Source: Gordonia sp. 'Campus' (GTDB lineage Bacteria > Actinomycetota > Actinomycetes > Mycobacteriales > Mycobacteriaceae). Taken from it: a stretch of 64,000 nucleotides of DNA. This document shows, in pieces, positions 17,574 to 25,907 of the stretch. The stretch is taken from the NCBI RefSeq assembly GCF_022206305.1, contig NZ_JAKOIW010000008.1, positions 120,168-184,167 of the forward strand, in the 5' to 3' direction. Both the position numbers and the translations under genes were made by a program. The notes under the pieces were generated by a model. That model saw only the letters and a list, made by a program, of their open reading frames with translations. It was not told the DNA's origin and searched no databases. Each line of letters starts with the position of its first letter. Within the stretch, counting starts at the first letter, position 1.

Positions 17574-18437
17574 TCAGTCCGGAACGCCGGGCGGCACCGA
17601 GTTCAGGAGCGCACCGGCCTCCACCCGCATCTGTTGGCCCGTCACGTATCTGGCGGCGTCAGAGGCCAGATAGAGGACCGCCTCGGTGACGTCCTCCGGT
17701 GCGAGCAGATCGACCGGCATCGCGTGCAACGCCGCGAACACGTCTTTGACGTCGTCATATGCCGGCTTGTCCAGGTCCGGTCGGAACAGGCGGTAGATCT
17801 CGTCGTGGTGGACCATCGCGGTGTCGACGTTCCCGGGATGAATCGCGTTGACGCGGATGCCCTTCGGCGCCAGATGACGCGCCAGGTCGTTGACGAGCCG
17901 GGCGACCGCGCGTTTGGAATGACCGTAACCGCCTGCGCCCGGCCCCGCCTGCGCGGACTCGAACGACGGCATGAACGCGGCCATCGATCCGATGCAGATG
18001 ATGGACGCCCCCGACTCGAGGTACGGCAACGACAACTCGAGGGTGTTGATGATGCCGCCGAGATTGACCGCGACGGTGTTCATCCACGTCACGGAGGGGC
18101 TCTGGGGCCCGAGCGGGCTGATACCGGCGTTGGCGACGACGATGTCGAGTCGTCCGAACTCCGCCACCGCCTCGTCGATCGCGGCCTGAAGGGCGTCGCG
18201 GCTGCGCACGTCGGCGATCTTGGCGATGACCCGCCGGTCCGTCGCGTCGACCATCTTCGCGGTCTGCTGCAGATCGTCCGGCGTACTCATCGCGTAGTTG
18301 ACCGTGGTGATCTGGTCGCAGATGTCGACGGCGATGATGTCGGCACCCTGCTCGGCCATCCGCACTGCGTGGCTACGCCCTTGACCTCGCGCCGCACCGG
18401 TGATCAGTGCGACCTTGCCGTCGAGTCTGGTGGTCAC
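17574..18437 (-). CDS. Mycofactocin-coupled SDR oxidoreductase
   Basis: Short-chain dehydrogenase of 287 residues. The cofactor motif TGAARGQGRSHAVRMAEQGADI and the insertion after IIAVDIC are the hallmark of the TIGR03971 family, whose bound NAD is thought to be re-oxidised by the peptide-derived redox carrier mycofactocin. The catalytic residues are S151, Y171 and K175 (YGHSK). A mycofactocin gene cluster (mftA-F) should then exist elsewhere in the genome; none is in this window. The gene stands alone on its strand between convergent and divergent neighbours. The substrate is probably a secondary alcohol of a terpenoid or sterol type, by family precedent. Confidence 0.9.
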   Translation of the reverse strand: MTTRLDGKVALITGAARGQGRSHAVRMAEQGADIIAVDICDQITTVNYAMSTPDDLQQTAKMVDATDRRVIAKIADVRSRDALQAAIDEAVAEFGRLDIVVANAGISPLGPQSPSVTWMNTVAVNLGGIINTLELSLPYLESGASIICIGSMAAFMPSFESAQAGPGAGGYGHSKRAVARLVNDLARHLAPKGIRVNAIHPGNVDTAMVHHDEIYRLFRPDLDKPAYDDVKDVFAALHAMPVDLLAPEDVTEAVLYLASDAARYVTGQQMRVEAGALLNSVPPGVPD

Positions 18438-18705
18438 TCGGTTCTCCTCGATGTCGGGCCGTTCGCGGTCCGGGCGGCAGGCCCGGCGCGCCGTGCACGC
18501 ATCCTAAACCGGAACCATCGTCCATGTGGCCGAATGGATTTCCGGAACCGCACGCGGCCCCGTGGCTCACCGGAGATCCGCACGACGCGGACCGGATGCA
18601 TCCCTGGACACCAGTCCACCGACTGGGTAGTGTCGCACCAACGGTCGGACGTGAGCGCCATCACACCCGCTGTCATTTCCGCCGGCCGGCCGAAAGGATG
18701 CCCGC

Positions 18706-19752
18706 GTGCCCGAGATCGCCGAGATCCCCATCTGCGTCGAGGATCTGACTCCCACATGGTTGACGGAACTGCTGGCGAGCAACGGCCACCCGACGATCAT
18801 CGAGTCCATCACCGCAGAACCGGTGGGCACCGGACAGATGGCCGGTTCGTACCGGTTGACGTTGAATCACGCTGACAAGTCGGACATCCCGGAAACGATC
18901 GTCGCCAAGCTCGCAACCGGGGACGCCGCACAACGGGAGCTCGGCTCGGGTGTGTTCCGTAACGAGGTGCGCTTCTACCGGGACCTCGCTGCGGGTTTCA
19001 CCGTGCCGACGCCCACCTGCTTCGCCACGACGATCTCCGACGCGGGCACCGAGTTCGTGCTCCTGCTCGAGGACATGGGCAGCGCCGTCCAGGGCGATCA
19101 GATCTCCGGATGTTCGGCCGCACAGGCCGAGTCGGTCGCCGTCGCGGCCGCGGGCCTGCATGCACCCCGCTGGAACGACCCCACCCTCTTGGCGGAGATC
19201 CCGCTGCCCACCGCCTCCGATCGCGAGGTGATGGAGTCGATACTCGGCCCCATGGCCGAGCTGTATCGCGATCGTTTCGCGCCCGACGGTCTGTCGTCGT
19301 CGGCCATCGACTGGCTTGTCCGCGAGGCCGGTGACTGGCTCGTCGCCCCATTGACGAACACCGCCCTCATCCACGGTGATCTGCGCGTCGACAACATTCT
19401 CTTCGGACCGATGGGCGAGGTCACGGTCATCGACTGGCAGACCATCACCACCGGCAACGCACTCCGGGACATCGCCTTCCTGCTGAGCACCAGCCTGACG
19501 ACCGAGGATCGTCGCCGACACGAACGCGGCATCGTGGCGTCGTATCATCGCGCGCTGGTCACCGCGGGTGTCGAGAACTACACGCTCGACGAATGTTGGG
19601 ACGACTATGTCGGCAACCTGATCCAGGCACCGCTCATCATTGTCTTCGGTTCCGCCGCTGCGCAACCCACCGAGCGTGGCACGGCGATGTTCGACGCCAT
19701 GCTGTCCCGGAGCGCCGCCGCCATCGACGATCTCACCCCCGGCGGTCTCTGA
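18706..19752 (+). CDS. Phosphotransferase-family (APH/ChoK-like) protein
   Basis: 348-residue protein of the aminoglycoside-phosphotransferase/choline-kinase fold. The catalytic loop is IHGDLRVDN, with the metal-binding DWQ motif shortly after; an N-terminal lobe with EPVGTGQMAGSYRLTL precedes them. The start is GTG 18706, with AAAGGA upstream; an ATG at 18698 is in another frame. Actinobacterial relatives are usually annotated only as phosphotransferases near lipid catabolism genes and are not proven resistance enzymes, so an antibiotic role should not be assumed. The next gene starts 3 bases after the stop codon. Confidence 0.83.
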   Translation: MPEIAEIPICVEDLTPTWLTELLASNGHPTIIESITAEPVGTGQMAGSYRLTLNHADKSDIPETIVAKLATGDAAQRELGSGVFRNEVRFYRDLAAGFTVPTPTCFATTISDAGTEFVLLLEDMGSAVQGDQISGCSAAQAESVAVAAAGLHAPRWNDPTLLAEIPLPTASDREVMESILGPMAELYRDRFAPDGLSSSAIDWLVREAGDWLVAPLTNTALIHGDLRVDNILFGPMGEVTVIDWQTITTGNALRDIAFLLSTSLTTEDRRRHERGIVASYHRALVTAGVENYTLDECWDDYVGNLIQAPLIIVFGSAAAQPTERGTAMFDAMLSRSAAAIDDLTPGGL

Positions 19753-19755
19753 CCC

Positions 19756-20760
19756 GTGCCGTCACTCGTCATCGGCGGCAACGGATTTCTCGGCTCCCGC
19801 CTCGTGCGCCAGCTCGTCGACTCCGGCGAAGACGTCCGCGTCCTGACCCGCTCGACGAGTGACCTCCGATCGCTCACCGGGCTCGACGTCGAGCATGTCA
19901 CCGGCGATCTCTTCGACGACGCATCCCTCGAGCGGGCCATGCGCGGTTGCGAGGTGGTGTTCCACTGCGCCGTCGACACCCGCGCATGGTTGCGCGATGC
20001 CACTCCGCTCTACCGCACTAACGTCGATGCGCTGAGATCGGTGCTGGACGTCGCCGCCCGGCAGTCGTTGCGCAGGTTCGTGTTCACCAGCAGTATCGCC
20101 ACCATCGGTCGGGTTCGGGGTCGCCCGGCGATCGAATCCGATCGGTTCAACTGGTCGCGACAGGCGCCCGATTACGTCAAGAGCCGCGTGGCGGCCGAGG
20201 ATCTGGTGCTGCAGCGGGCCCGGGACGGCGCGGTGCCCGCGGTCGCCATGTGCGTGGCCAACACCTACGGCCCTGGCGACTGGCAGCCCACACCACACGG
20301 CGCGTTCGTCGCCGGTGCGGCACTCGGCAAGCTGCCGTTCAGTATTCGCGGGTGCCGCGCCGAGTCCGTCGGCATCGACGACGCGGCGTCGGCGCTCCAC
20401 CTCGCGGCCGGTCATGGGAAGGTGGGCGAACGCTACATCGTCTCCGAGCGCGCGATCGACACCGGTGAGGTCGTGTCGATCGCGGCGGCAACGGCAGAAC
20501 GCCCGCCCCCACGACTGGTGCTGAACAGGCCCGCGCTCTATGCCTGCGGCGCGGCGGGTTCCGCCCGTGCCGCCCTGACACGACGTCCCGTGCAGCTGAC
20601 GATCCCGTCGGTCCGTCTGATGCACGTCATGTCCGAGATGGATCACGGCAAGGCCGAACGCGACCTCGGTTGGCATCCCCAGCCGGTCACCGACGCCATC
20701 GCCGAAGGCGCCCGGTTCTGGCTCGAGCGCCGCGCCGCGCGAAAGGGCAGTGGCTCCTGA
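19756..20760 (+). CDS. NAD-dependent epimerase/dehydratase-like protein (atypical YxxxR)
   Basis: Extended SDR fold, 334 residues, similar to dihydroflavonol-reductase and 3-beta-hydroxysteroid-dehydrogenase-like proteins. The Rossmann motif is IGGNGFLGSRL at the N-terminus and the catalytic serine region is FTSSIATIG (S112-S113). The active-site tyrosine is Y140, but the usual lysine four residues later is arginine (R144, YVKSR). This may alter or abolish oxidoreductase chemistry. It starts three bases after the phosphotransferase, so the two form an operon. A hydroxysteroid or sugar-nucleotide substrate cannot be decided from sequence. Confidence 0.83.
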   Translation: MPSLVIGGNGFLGSRLVRQLVDSGEDVRVLTRSTSDLRSLTGLDVEHVTGDLFDDASLERAMRGCEVVFHCAVDTRAWLRDATPLYRTNVDALRSVLDVAARQSLRRFVFTSSIATIGRVRGRPAIESDRFNWSRQAPDYVKSRVAAEDLVLQRARDGAVPAVAMCVANTYGPGDWQPTPHGAFVAGAALGKLPFSIRGCRAESVGIDDAASALHLAAGHGKVGERYIVSERAIDTGEVVSIAAATAERPPPRLVLNRPALYACGAAGSARAALTRRPVQLTIPSVRLMHVMSEMDHGKAERDLGWHPQPVTDAIAEGARFWLERRAARKGSGS

Positions 20761-20769
20761 GGCGTTCCG

Positions 20770-21678
20770 TCAGCGCACGGCAGGGCCGGCCAGGATGTCG
20801 GCGAGTTCGTCGAGGCTGTACGGCGAGGTGTCCTTGTGATCGCGGTAGGCGACGAAGCTCGCCTGCTGCGTCTCGAACCGGCCGATGAAACCACCGGCTG
20901 CACTGAAGATCTCGCCGGAGATGTGCTCTGCTGCGTCGCCGGCGAGGAAGACGTAGAGCGGGGCGACGTACTCCGGCGGCGCGGGATCGAGCGCGGCGTC
21001 ACGGGTGAGATCGTCGAGTATCCCCCGACGGTGCAGACCTTCGATGTGCGCGACGTAGTCGTTCCCCGACGACAGGCGCGACTTCGCGCCGGGCATCACC
21101 ACGTTCACCCGGACATGGTGATCCCGGAGGTCGGCGGCCGCGGCCAGCGCGAGCGCGTTGACGCCGCCCTTGGCGGCGGGATAGCCACTGCCCCCGAACA
21201 TGCCGAGAGAGGCCGCCGAGCCGGTGAGGACGATCGATCCCGATTCCTGCTCGACGAACACCCGTCCCGCCGCCTGTACGAGGTGGAAGGCGCTCATCAG
21301 ATGGGCGTCGAGTTGCTCGCGGAACTCGGCGTGGGTGATCGTCAACACCGTCGACGCCGGCGGTTCCGCGATCCCGGCACAGTTGATGGCGATGTCGAGC
21401 GCGCCGAACTCCTCGAGCGCCGCCTCGACCATGGCCTGCGCCACACCGTCGTCACCGGCGGACCCGGTGACCCCCACGGCATATCCCCCGCCGCCACGGA
21501 TCTCGGCGACCGTGGCGTCGACGGCCTCCGGGTCGCGTCCGTTGACGACCACCGAGACACCCTGTCCCGACAGGGCATACGCGACCGCCAGACCGATACC
21601 TCGCGTCGCACCCGCGACGACGGCGACCCGGCCGCCGAGTCCGGCGGAGCCGGGTGACCGGCCCCCGCCGGAGGTCAC
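20770..21678 (-). CDS. SDR-family oxidoreductase, last gene of the CYP51 operon
   Basis: Short-chain dehydrogenase of 302 residues: AGATRGIGLA cofactor motif, INCAGIA, catalytic Y166 and K170 (YPAAKGG), and a C-terminal extension of about 40 residues after the typical end of the fold (FETQQASFVAYRDHKD). The sequence resembles the 3-hydroxyacyl-CoA dehydrogenase type SDRs. Its ATG overlaps the stop of the preceding unknown gene (ATGA at 21675-21678), so it belongs to the operon that begins with the TetR gene at 27.7 kb. Expected role: oxidation or reduction of a hydroxyl or ketone in the P450 pathway. Confidence 0.87.
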   Translation of the reverse strand: MTSGGGRSPGSAGLGGRVAVVAGATRGIGLAVAYALSGQGVSVVVNGRDPEAVDATVAEIRGGGGYAVGVTGSAGDDGVAQAMVEAALEEFGALDIAINCAGIAEPPASTVLTITHAEFREQLDAHLMSAFHLVQAAGRVFVEQESGSIVLTGSAASLGMFGGSGYPAAKGGVNALALAAAADLRDHHVRVNVVMPGAKSRLSSGNDYVAHIEGLHRRGILDDLTRDAALDPAPPEYVAPLYVFLAGDAAEHISGEIFSAAGGFIGRFETQQASFVAYRDHKDTSPYSLDELADILAGPAVR

Positions 21679-22943
21679 GCCGAGCTGCCGACCGGAGTGA
21701 TCGGGATCGACCGTCCGCGGTCGGTGAACTCGAAGGTCGCGCCGCCGCTGAACCGTGCGACGGACACCTCACCGAACTCCTTGCGGGCGGTGTCGGACAT
21801 CCCGAACCGCACCCGTAACTCGCCGTCGACGACTTCGGCGTCGACGATGGCCAGGTACGGGTCGACCGCGGTCGCCGCGGCCTGCAGCGGCTCGAGGTGG
21901 TCCACGTCGATGATCGACATCCACCCGCCGTCGGTCATCGCGTGCGACTCCTGAGGTATCCGTACCAGGGCCGTATCGCCGTCGACCTCGGTGGTCAGCC
22001 CGGTGTACTGGACGGGACCGAAGCACGGATGCAGGGCCAGCACCTCGGCGAAGCCCGCCGTGCCGGAGGGCAGGTCGAGTGCGGCGCGGATCCGATCGGC
22101 GGCGAGTCCGGCGATCCCGATCAGCTGTTTGCGGAAGATCTCGATGGTCTGCGCCGGGTTGTCGGCGGACCGGCGCAGGCTCACGAGGAAACCGAGAGAC
22201 AGCAGCTGGTGTTGCAGCGCAACCTCTTCGGCAACCCGCACCAGCGCCGATGTCGACCACTCCGCGAACTGAAGGTCCTCGACGAGAGGCCCCCGGTAGT
22301 CGACCCAGCCGTCTGTCTCAGAACGGTCGATCGGCGACAGGACGAGCTGACCCGCCCGGGTGGCGAACATGTCGACCGAGTCGGGCGGCAACGGGAGCTC
22401 GTCGCGATCGGGCTCGATCGTGACCGTCCACTCGCAGTGCGGAGTCCGGTCGGCGGGGCGCCGGGGCGGACGATGCACGGGCCGGATCCGGGCGCGACGG
22501 TTGGTGGCGATGGCTGTCGCGTCGAAGGTCGGGTCCTCGATGTCGTGGCACATCGTCGTGACGTAGTCGTCACCGAGGGGCTCGACGTCGAGCAGGGCGC
22601 CGCAGTGATCGAGCACGAAGGAACCGTGATACTCGTCGTCGATCCGGTAGCGGAAGTCCATGAACTGCGGCGGCGCACCGATGTCGAGCTGCAGACACTT
22701 GAACATGTCCTCGACACCGTCGCCGTCGATCCCCAGGGCACTACGCATCCGGTGCGTGTAGACGGGGCTGGCCGCCATCCATTCCTCGATGGCGATCCGG
22801 CCCATCACGTCCCGCCCGAAGGCGCTGATGAGGTGTGCCATCCCGCTGCGGTCGATCATCTGGCCCGAGAGCAACAGCTCGGGCACGAGCACGGCCAGCT
22901 GATCCTGACTCAGACCTTGGTAGGTCGGGGCTGTATGAGTCAT
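21675..22943 (-). CDS. Unknown 422-residue protein in the CYP51 operon
   Basis: I do not recognise this protein. It is 422 residues with no signal peptide or clear membrane segment. There are Trp/Tyr-rich stretches in the N-terminal third (EEWMAASPVYTHRMRSALG, PPQFMDFRYRIDDEYHGSF) and HCGALLDVEPLGDDYVTTMCHDIEDPTF, which with its His, Cys and acidic residues could bind metal or ligand. The central region is basic and proline-rich (about residues 150-170), and the C-terminal half is mixed alpha/beta. It starts 6 bases after the NTF2-like gene and overlaps the next SDR, so it is certainly part of the P450 operon. A substrate-binding or scaffold role is possible but unsupported. Confidence 0.85.
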   Translation of the reverse strand: MTHTAPTYQGLSQDQLAVLVPELLLSGQMIDRSGMAHLISAFGRDVMGRIAIEEWMAASPVYTHRMRSALGIDGDGVEDMFKCLQLDIGAPPQFMDFRYRIDDEYHGSFVLDHCGALLDVEPLGDDYVTTMCHDIEDPTFDATAIATNRRARIRPVHRPPRRPADRTPHCEWTVTIEPDRDELPLPPDSVDMFATRAGQLVLSPIDRSETDGWVDYRGPLVEDLQFAEWSTSALVRVAEEVALQHQLLSLGFLVSLRRSADNPAQTIEIFRKQLIGIAGLAADRIRAALDLPSGTAGFAEVLALHPCFGPVQYTGLTTEVDGDTALVRIPQESHAMTDGGWMSIIDVDHLEPLQAAATAVDPYLAIVDAEVVDGELRVRFGMSDTARKEFGEVSVARFSGGATFEFTDRGRSIPITPVGSSA

Positions 22944-22949
22944 GTCAGA

Positions 22950-23495
22950 TCACCAGAACGCGACCGGCGCCTTGCCGAAGTCGTACCACCCCGGCAGGTT
23001 TCCCGGTGCCGACTTCTCGACCCGCTTCAGCATCGGCTCGCTCATCGCGTTGTCCTTCATCATCTCGATGAAGAGCGCGGAGACGTTGCCGTAGTCGAAG
23101 AAATCACGCTGCCAGGAGAATTGGAAGTTCCCTCCGTACTTGAACCAACTGCCCTGGATGCCCTCCAGCGCGTAGTGGCTGCCGTCGGCGCGGGTGCCCT
23201 CGTAGATCTGCTTCCACAACCCGATCATGTCGCCGGTGCGGTCGTCGATCACCCACGCCTGGTACGGGTACTCCCAGCCCTGCAGGCCTTCCATCTCCTG
23301 ACCCAGGGCGAGCTCGCGGATCTCTTCACGGCCGACCGCCATGAAGTCCTTCTTGGGACCGTAGTTCCACCCGTAGGTGGCGTCCTCGGTGTAGAAGTCG
23401 GCGAGGGGCTTCCAGTCCCCCGCCTTCTCGGCCTCGATGTTGGCGGCGAGCCACCGCTCCTTCATCTCTTCCAGTTCGGCGCGATCAAAAGACAT
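22950..23495 (-). CDS. NTF2-like / ketosteroid-isomerase-fold protein
   Basis: 181 residues from ATG 23495, with AAGG eight bases upstream; an ATG at 23510 overlaps the ferredoxin stop and is less likely. The N-terminal LEEMKERWLAANIEAEKAGDWKPLADFY and EDATYGWNYGP are typical of SnoaL/NTF2-like cone proteins, which include isomerases, cyclases and hydrolases acting on hydrophobic ligands. By position next to ferredoxin and CYP51 it corresponds to Rv0762c of M. tuberculosis (from memory). Many aromatic residues (WKQIYEG, FKYGGNFQFSWQRDFF) fit a hydrophobic ligand pocket. Reaction unknown. Confidence 0.85.
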   Translation of the reverse strand: MSFDRAELEEMKERWLAANIEAEKAGDWKPLADFYTEDATYGWNYGPKKDFMAVGREEIRELALGQEMEGLQGWEYPYQAWVIDDRTGDMIGLWKQIYEGTRADGSHYALEGIQGSWFKYGGNFQFSWQRDFFDYGNVSALFIEMMKDNAMSEPMLKRVEKSAPGNLPGWYDFGKAPVAFW

Positions 23496-23506
23496 GTGTG
23501 ACACCT

Positions 23507-23731
23507 TCATTCGTCGTCGTGGGTGACGTGTTGACTGGCTTGGTCCTCGATGATCCGGAGAGCCTGCGTCGGGCAGAAATGGACACCCGCCTCGACCTCG
23601 GCACGTTTCGACTCGTCGGGGTCGGCGTCGAGGATCTCGACGTGGTCCGTGTGCGCGGCGAAGACGTCTGGCGCCTCCATCTCGCACATGCCGTGCCCCT
23701 GGCACAGATCCAGATCGACCTCGACGCGCAT
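23507..23731 (-). CDS. [3Fe-4S] ferredoxin partner of CYP51
   Basis: 74-residue small ferredoxin starting at ATG 23731, which overlaps the CYP51 stop (ATGA). Cluster ligands follow the pattern C10-x2-H13-x2-C16 and C53-P54. The second cysteine of a 4Fe motif is replaced by histidine, as in actinobacterial 3Fe-4S ferredoxins that serve P450s. It carries electrons from a ferredoxin reductase (perhaps the FprB-like protein at 57595-59271) to the adjacent P450. The start is set by the overlap and by the compact family length; a longer open frame upstream lies inside CYP51. Confidence 0.95.
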   Translation of the reverse strand: MRVEVDLDLCQGHGMCEMEAPDVFAAHTDHVEILDADPDESKRAEVEAGVHFCPTQALRIIEDQASQHVTHDDE

Positions 23732-25098
23732 CAGGAAGCCTGGCGCTTCCGGTACGCGACCCGGCAAGGCTGCTGGAGTTGGACGACCATCTTCGAGTGG
23801 TCGTTCCGGTAGCTGTCCGCGGGTTGGAGCATCTCGAACTCGTAGTTCTGGAAGAGCACCGAGAAGATGGCCTTGAGCTGCATGATCGCGAATTGCGCTC
23901 CGACGCAACGGTGGCGACCGGCGCCGAAGGGGATCCACGTCCACCGGTTGACGAGATCCTCCTGGCGGGGCTTGTCGTACCGGTCGGGATCGAAGGTGTC
24001 CGCATCGGGGAAGTCCTCGGGCAGACGGTTGGAGATGGCCGGCGAGACGGCGATCGACTGACCGGCCTTCACCTCGAGATCCTCGACGTGGAAGTCGTTC
24101 TGCACCACACGCATCAGGATGATCAGCGGCGGGTGGAGCCGCAGCGCCTCCTTGAGCGCGTTCTCCAGCTGCGGCATCTGCCGGGTGTGGGCGAAGGTGT
24201 ACTCCGGGCGTTCGCCGGGCGGGGTCTCGCCGTAGATCTCGTCCAGCTCCGCATACACCCGCGCCATGTATTCGGGGTTGCGCAGCAGCTCGATGAGTGT
24301 CCAGGCCGCGGTTCCCGACGTGGTGTGGTGACCGGCGAACATCATCGAGATGAACATGCCGGTGATCGTGTTCGCATCGAAACCGACCTGGACGAGCACG
24401 TCCATCAGGTCGCGATCCTCCTTGTCCTCGGTGGGATTCGCGATCCGCTCGTCCATGACGCCCTGGATGAACTCGACCAACTCGGCACGCGCCTCGTCGC
24501 GCTTGCGGAAGCTCTCGATGTCGGCGTTGTAGTCCACGTAGGCGATCGGGTCGGTGCCCTTCTCCAGGTCGTGGAAGAGGTGCGCGATGTGTCCGCTGAG
24601 CCGCTCGCGGAACTTGCGACCGATGAGGCAGGCCGACGAGGTGTACAGCGTCAGCTCGGAGAAGAAGTCGAGCAGGTCGATCTCACCCTCGTCACCCCAC
24701 TCGGAGATGATGCGCTCGGCCTCGTTGGGGATGGTCACCGCGTGCTGTTTCATGTGGGCGCCCTTGAGCGCCGAATTGTGAATGGCCTTGGACCGCTCCT
24801 CGGGGCTCGCATCGAACACGACGCCCTCCCCGAACACCGGGGTCATGAACGGATAGGCCGCGGCCTGGTCGAGGTCCTCCTCCGGGGCGCGGAAGAACTC
24901 CTCGCTCGCGGCGGCCCCCGAGACGAGCACCACCTCCCGGTCGGCGAGCTGGAACATGCCGACGTCCCCGCATTCCTCGCGGACCCGCCAGAACAGCGAG
25001 ATCGGGTCGGTGGCGAGTTCGTCGAGGTGCCCGTGCTCGCCCTCGCCGCCCGAGACGCGATCGGGTTGCCTCAGGCCTGATTCGGTGGTGGCGGTCAT
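23731..25098 (-). CDS. cyp51: Cytochrome P450 CYP51 (sterol 14-alpha-demethylase family)
   Basis: Haem monooxygenase, 455 residues. CYP51-specific signatures are present: the B'-helix motif YPFMTPVFGEGVVFDA and the I-helix AGHHTTSGT. General P450 features are ExxR in KEALRLHPP and the haem loop FGAGRHRCVG with C398. Family members remove the 14-alpha methyl group of lanosterol-type sterols using three O2 and NADPH; the natural substrate in actinobacteria is unresolved. The ATG overlaps the upstream SDR stop and the stop overlaps the ferredoxin start. Azole inhibitors bind this family. The order matches M. tuberculosis Rv0763c-Rv0766c, recalled from memory. Confidence 0.96.
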   Translation of the reverse strand: MTATTESGLRQPDRVSGGEGEHGHLDELATDPISLFWRVREECGDVGMFQLADREVVLVSGAAASEEFFRAPEEDLDQAAAYPFMTPVFGEGVVFDASPEERSKAIHNSALKGAHMKQHAVTIPNEAERIISEWGDEGEIDLLDFFSELTLYTSSACLIGRKFRERLSGHIAHLFHDLEKGTDPIAYVDYNADIESFRKRDEARAELVEFIQGVMDERIANPTEDKEDRDLMDVLVQVGFDANTITGMFISMMFAGHHTTSGTAAWTLIELLRNPEYMARVYAELDEIYGETPPGERPEYTFAHTRQMPQLENALKEALRLHPPLIILMRVVQNDFHVEDLEVKAGQSIAVSPAISNRLPEDFPDADTFDPDRYDKPRQEDLVNRWTWIPFGAGRHRCVGAQFAIMQLKAIFSVLFQNYEFEMLQPADSYRNDHSKMVVQLQQPCRVAYRKRQAS

Positions 25099-25907
25099 CG
25101 ATCCGTCCCCTTCTCCTGTGTTGCCTGTCGTTTGTTGTCGCTCACCGCGCCCTCGGCCTCCACATCGACCGATCGCATGTGAGCACCGCGGGGCATGGTC
25201 ACCATGGCCGCGACGGCCTGCGCGATGTGTTCGGGCGCGAGGAAGTTGCCGTGCCGGGCGAGACCGTGGGCGATCCAGTCGTTGAGCATGTTCTCGGTTG
25301 CCGTCGCGTCGAGGTTCATCCCCATCCCGGTGATGGTCTGCCCGGGACGGACCACCCCGGCGCGCACGCCGGTGCCCTCGAGTTCGAGCTGGATGGTCGC
25401 CACGAGGCCGTCGATCCCCGACTTGGCCGCGACATACGCCGACGACCAGGGACGCGGGTGGGCGGCGACGTCCGATCCGATGAACACGAAATCGCCTCGG
25501 GCACGGTCGATCATCCCGCGGATCGCAGCCCGGTAGATCCGGTAGGCGCCGTTGAGGTGGATGTTGACCTGGTCGGCGAAGTGCTGCGTACCGGTCTCGT
25601 AGGACAGACCGATCGCGAGATCCCCGGCACCGGCGACGACGATCTCGAGATCGCCGAGTGCCGCCTGGGCCTTGGCCACGCAATCGATGACGGATTGTTC
25701 GTCGGTGACGTCGAGCGGCACGGCAACCGCCTCGCCACCGGCGGTGGTGATCTTGTCGGCGAGTTCTTGCAGCTTTTCCACGCGCCGTGCCGCCAGGGCC
25801 ACCGGATGGCCTGCGGCGGCCAGGTATTCGGCGGTCGCCGCACCGATGCCCGACGAGGCGCCGGCGATGAGTACGGGACGACGCTGCGGGTGGGGTCGGA
25901 ATGCCAT
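25095..25907 (-). CDS. SDR-family oxidoreductase (Rv0765c-like)
   Basis: 270-residue short-chain dehydrogenase: cofactor motif LIAGASSGIGAATAEYL, D66-V67 region LDVTDEQS, catalytic S145, Y158 and K162 (SAYVAAKSG). The usual NNAG is replaced by VAGAGDL, a departure from the classical pattern. It lies between the two P450 genes with four-base overlaps on both sides, so it is likely to act on a P450 product, for example oxidising a hydroxyl to a ketone. Orthology to Rv0765c rests on gene order and should be checked by alignment. Confidence 0.9.
   Translation of the reverse strand: MAFRPHPQRRPVLIAGASSGIGAATAEYLAAAGHPVALAARRVEKLQELADKITTAGGEAVAVPLDVTDEQSVIDCVAKAQAALGDLEIVVAGAGDLAIGLSYETGTQHFADQVNIHLNGAYRIYRAAIRGMIDRARGDFVFIGSDVAAHPRPWSSAYVAAKSGIDGLVATIQLELEGTGVRAGVVRPGQTITGMGMNLDATATENMLNDWIAHGLARHGNFLAPEHIAQAVAAMVTMPRGAHMRSVDVEAEGAVSDNKRQATQEKGTDR

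Noticed and set aside
18706..19752. Aminoglycoside resistance gene
   Set aside because: The fold is APH-like, but the context is lipid catabolism and such proteins are abundant in actinobacteria without resistance roles.
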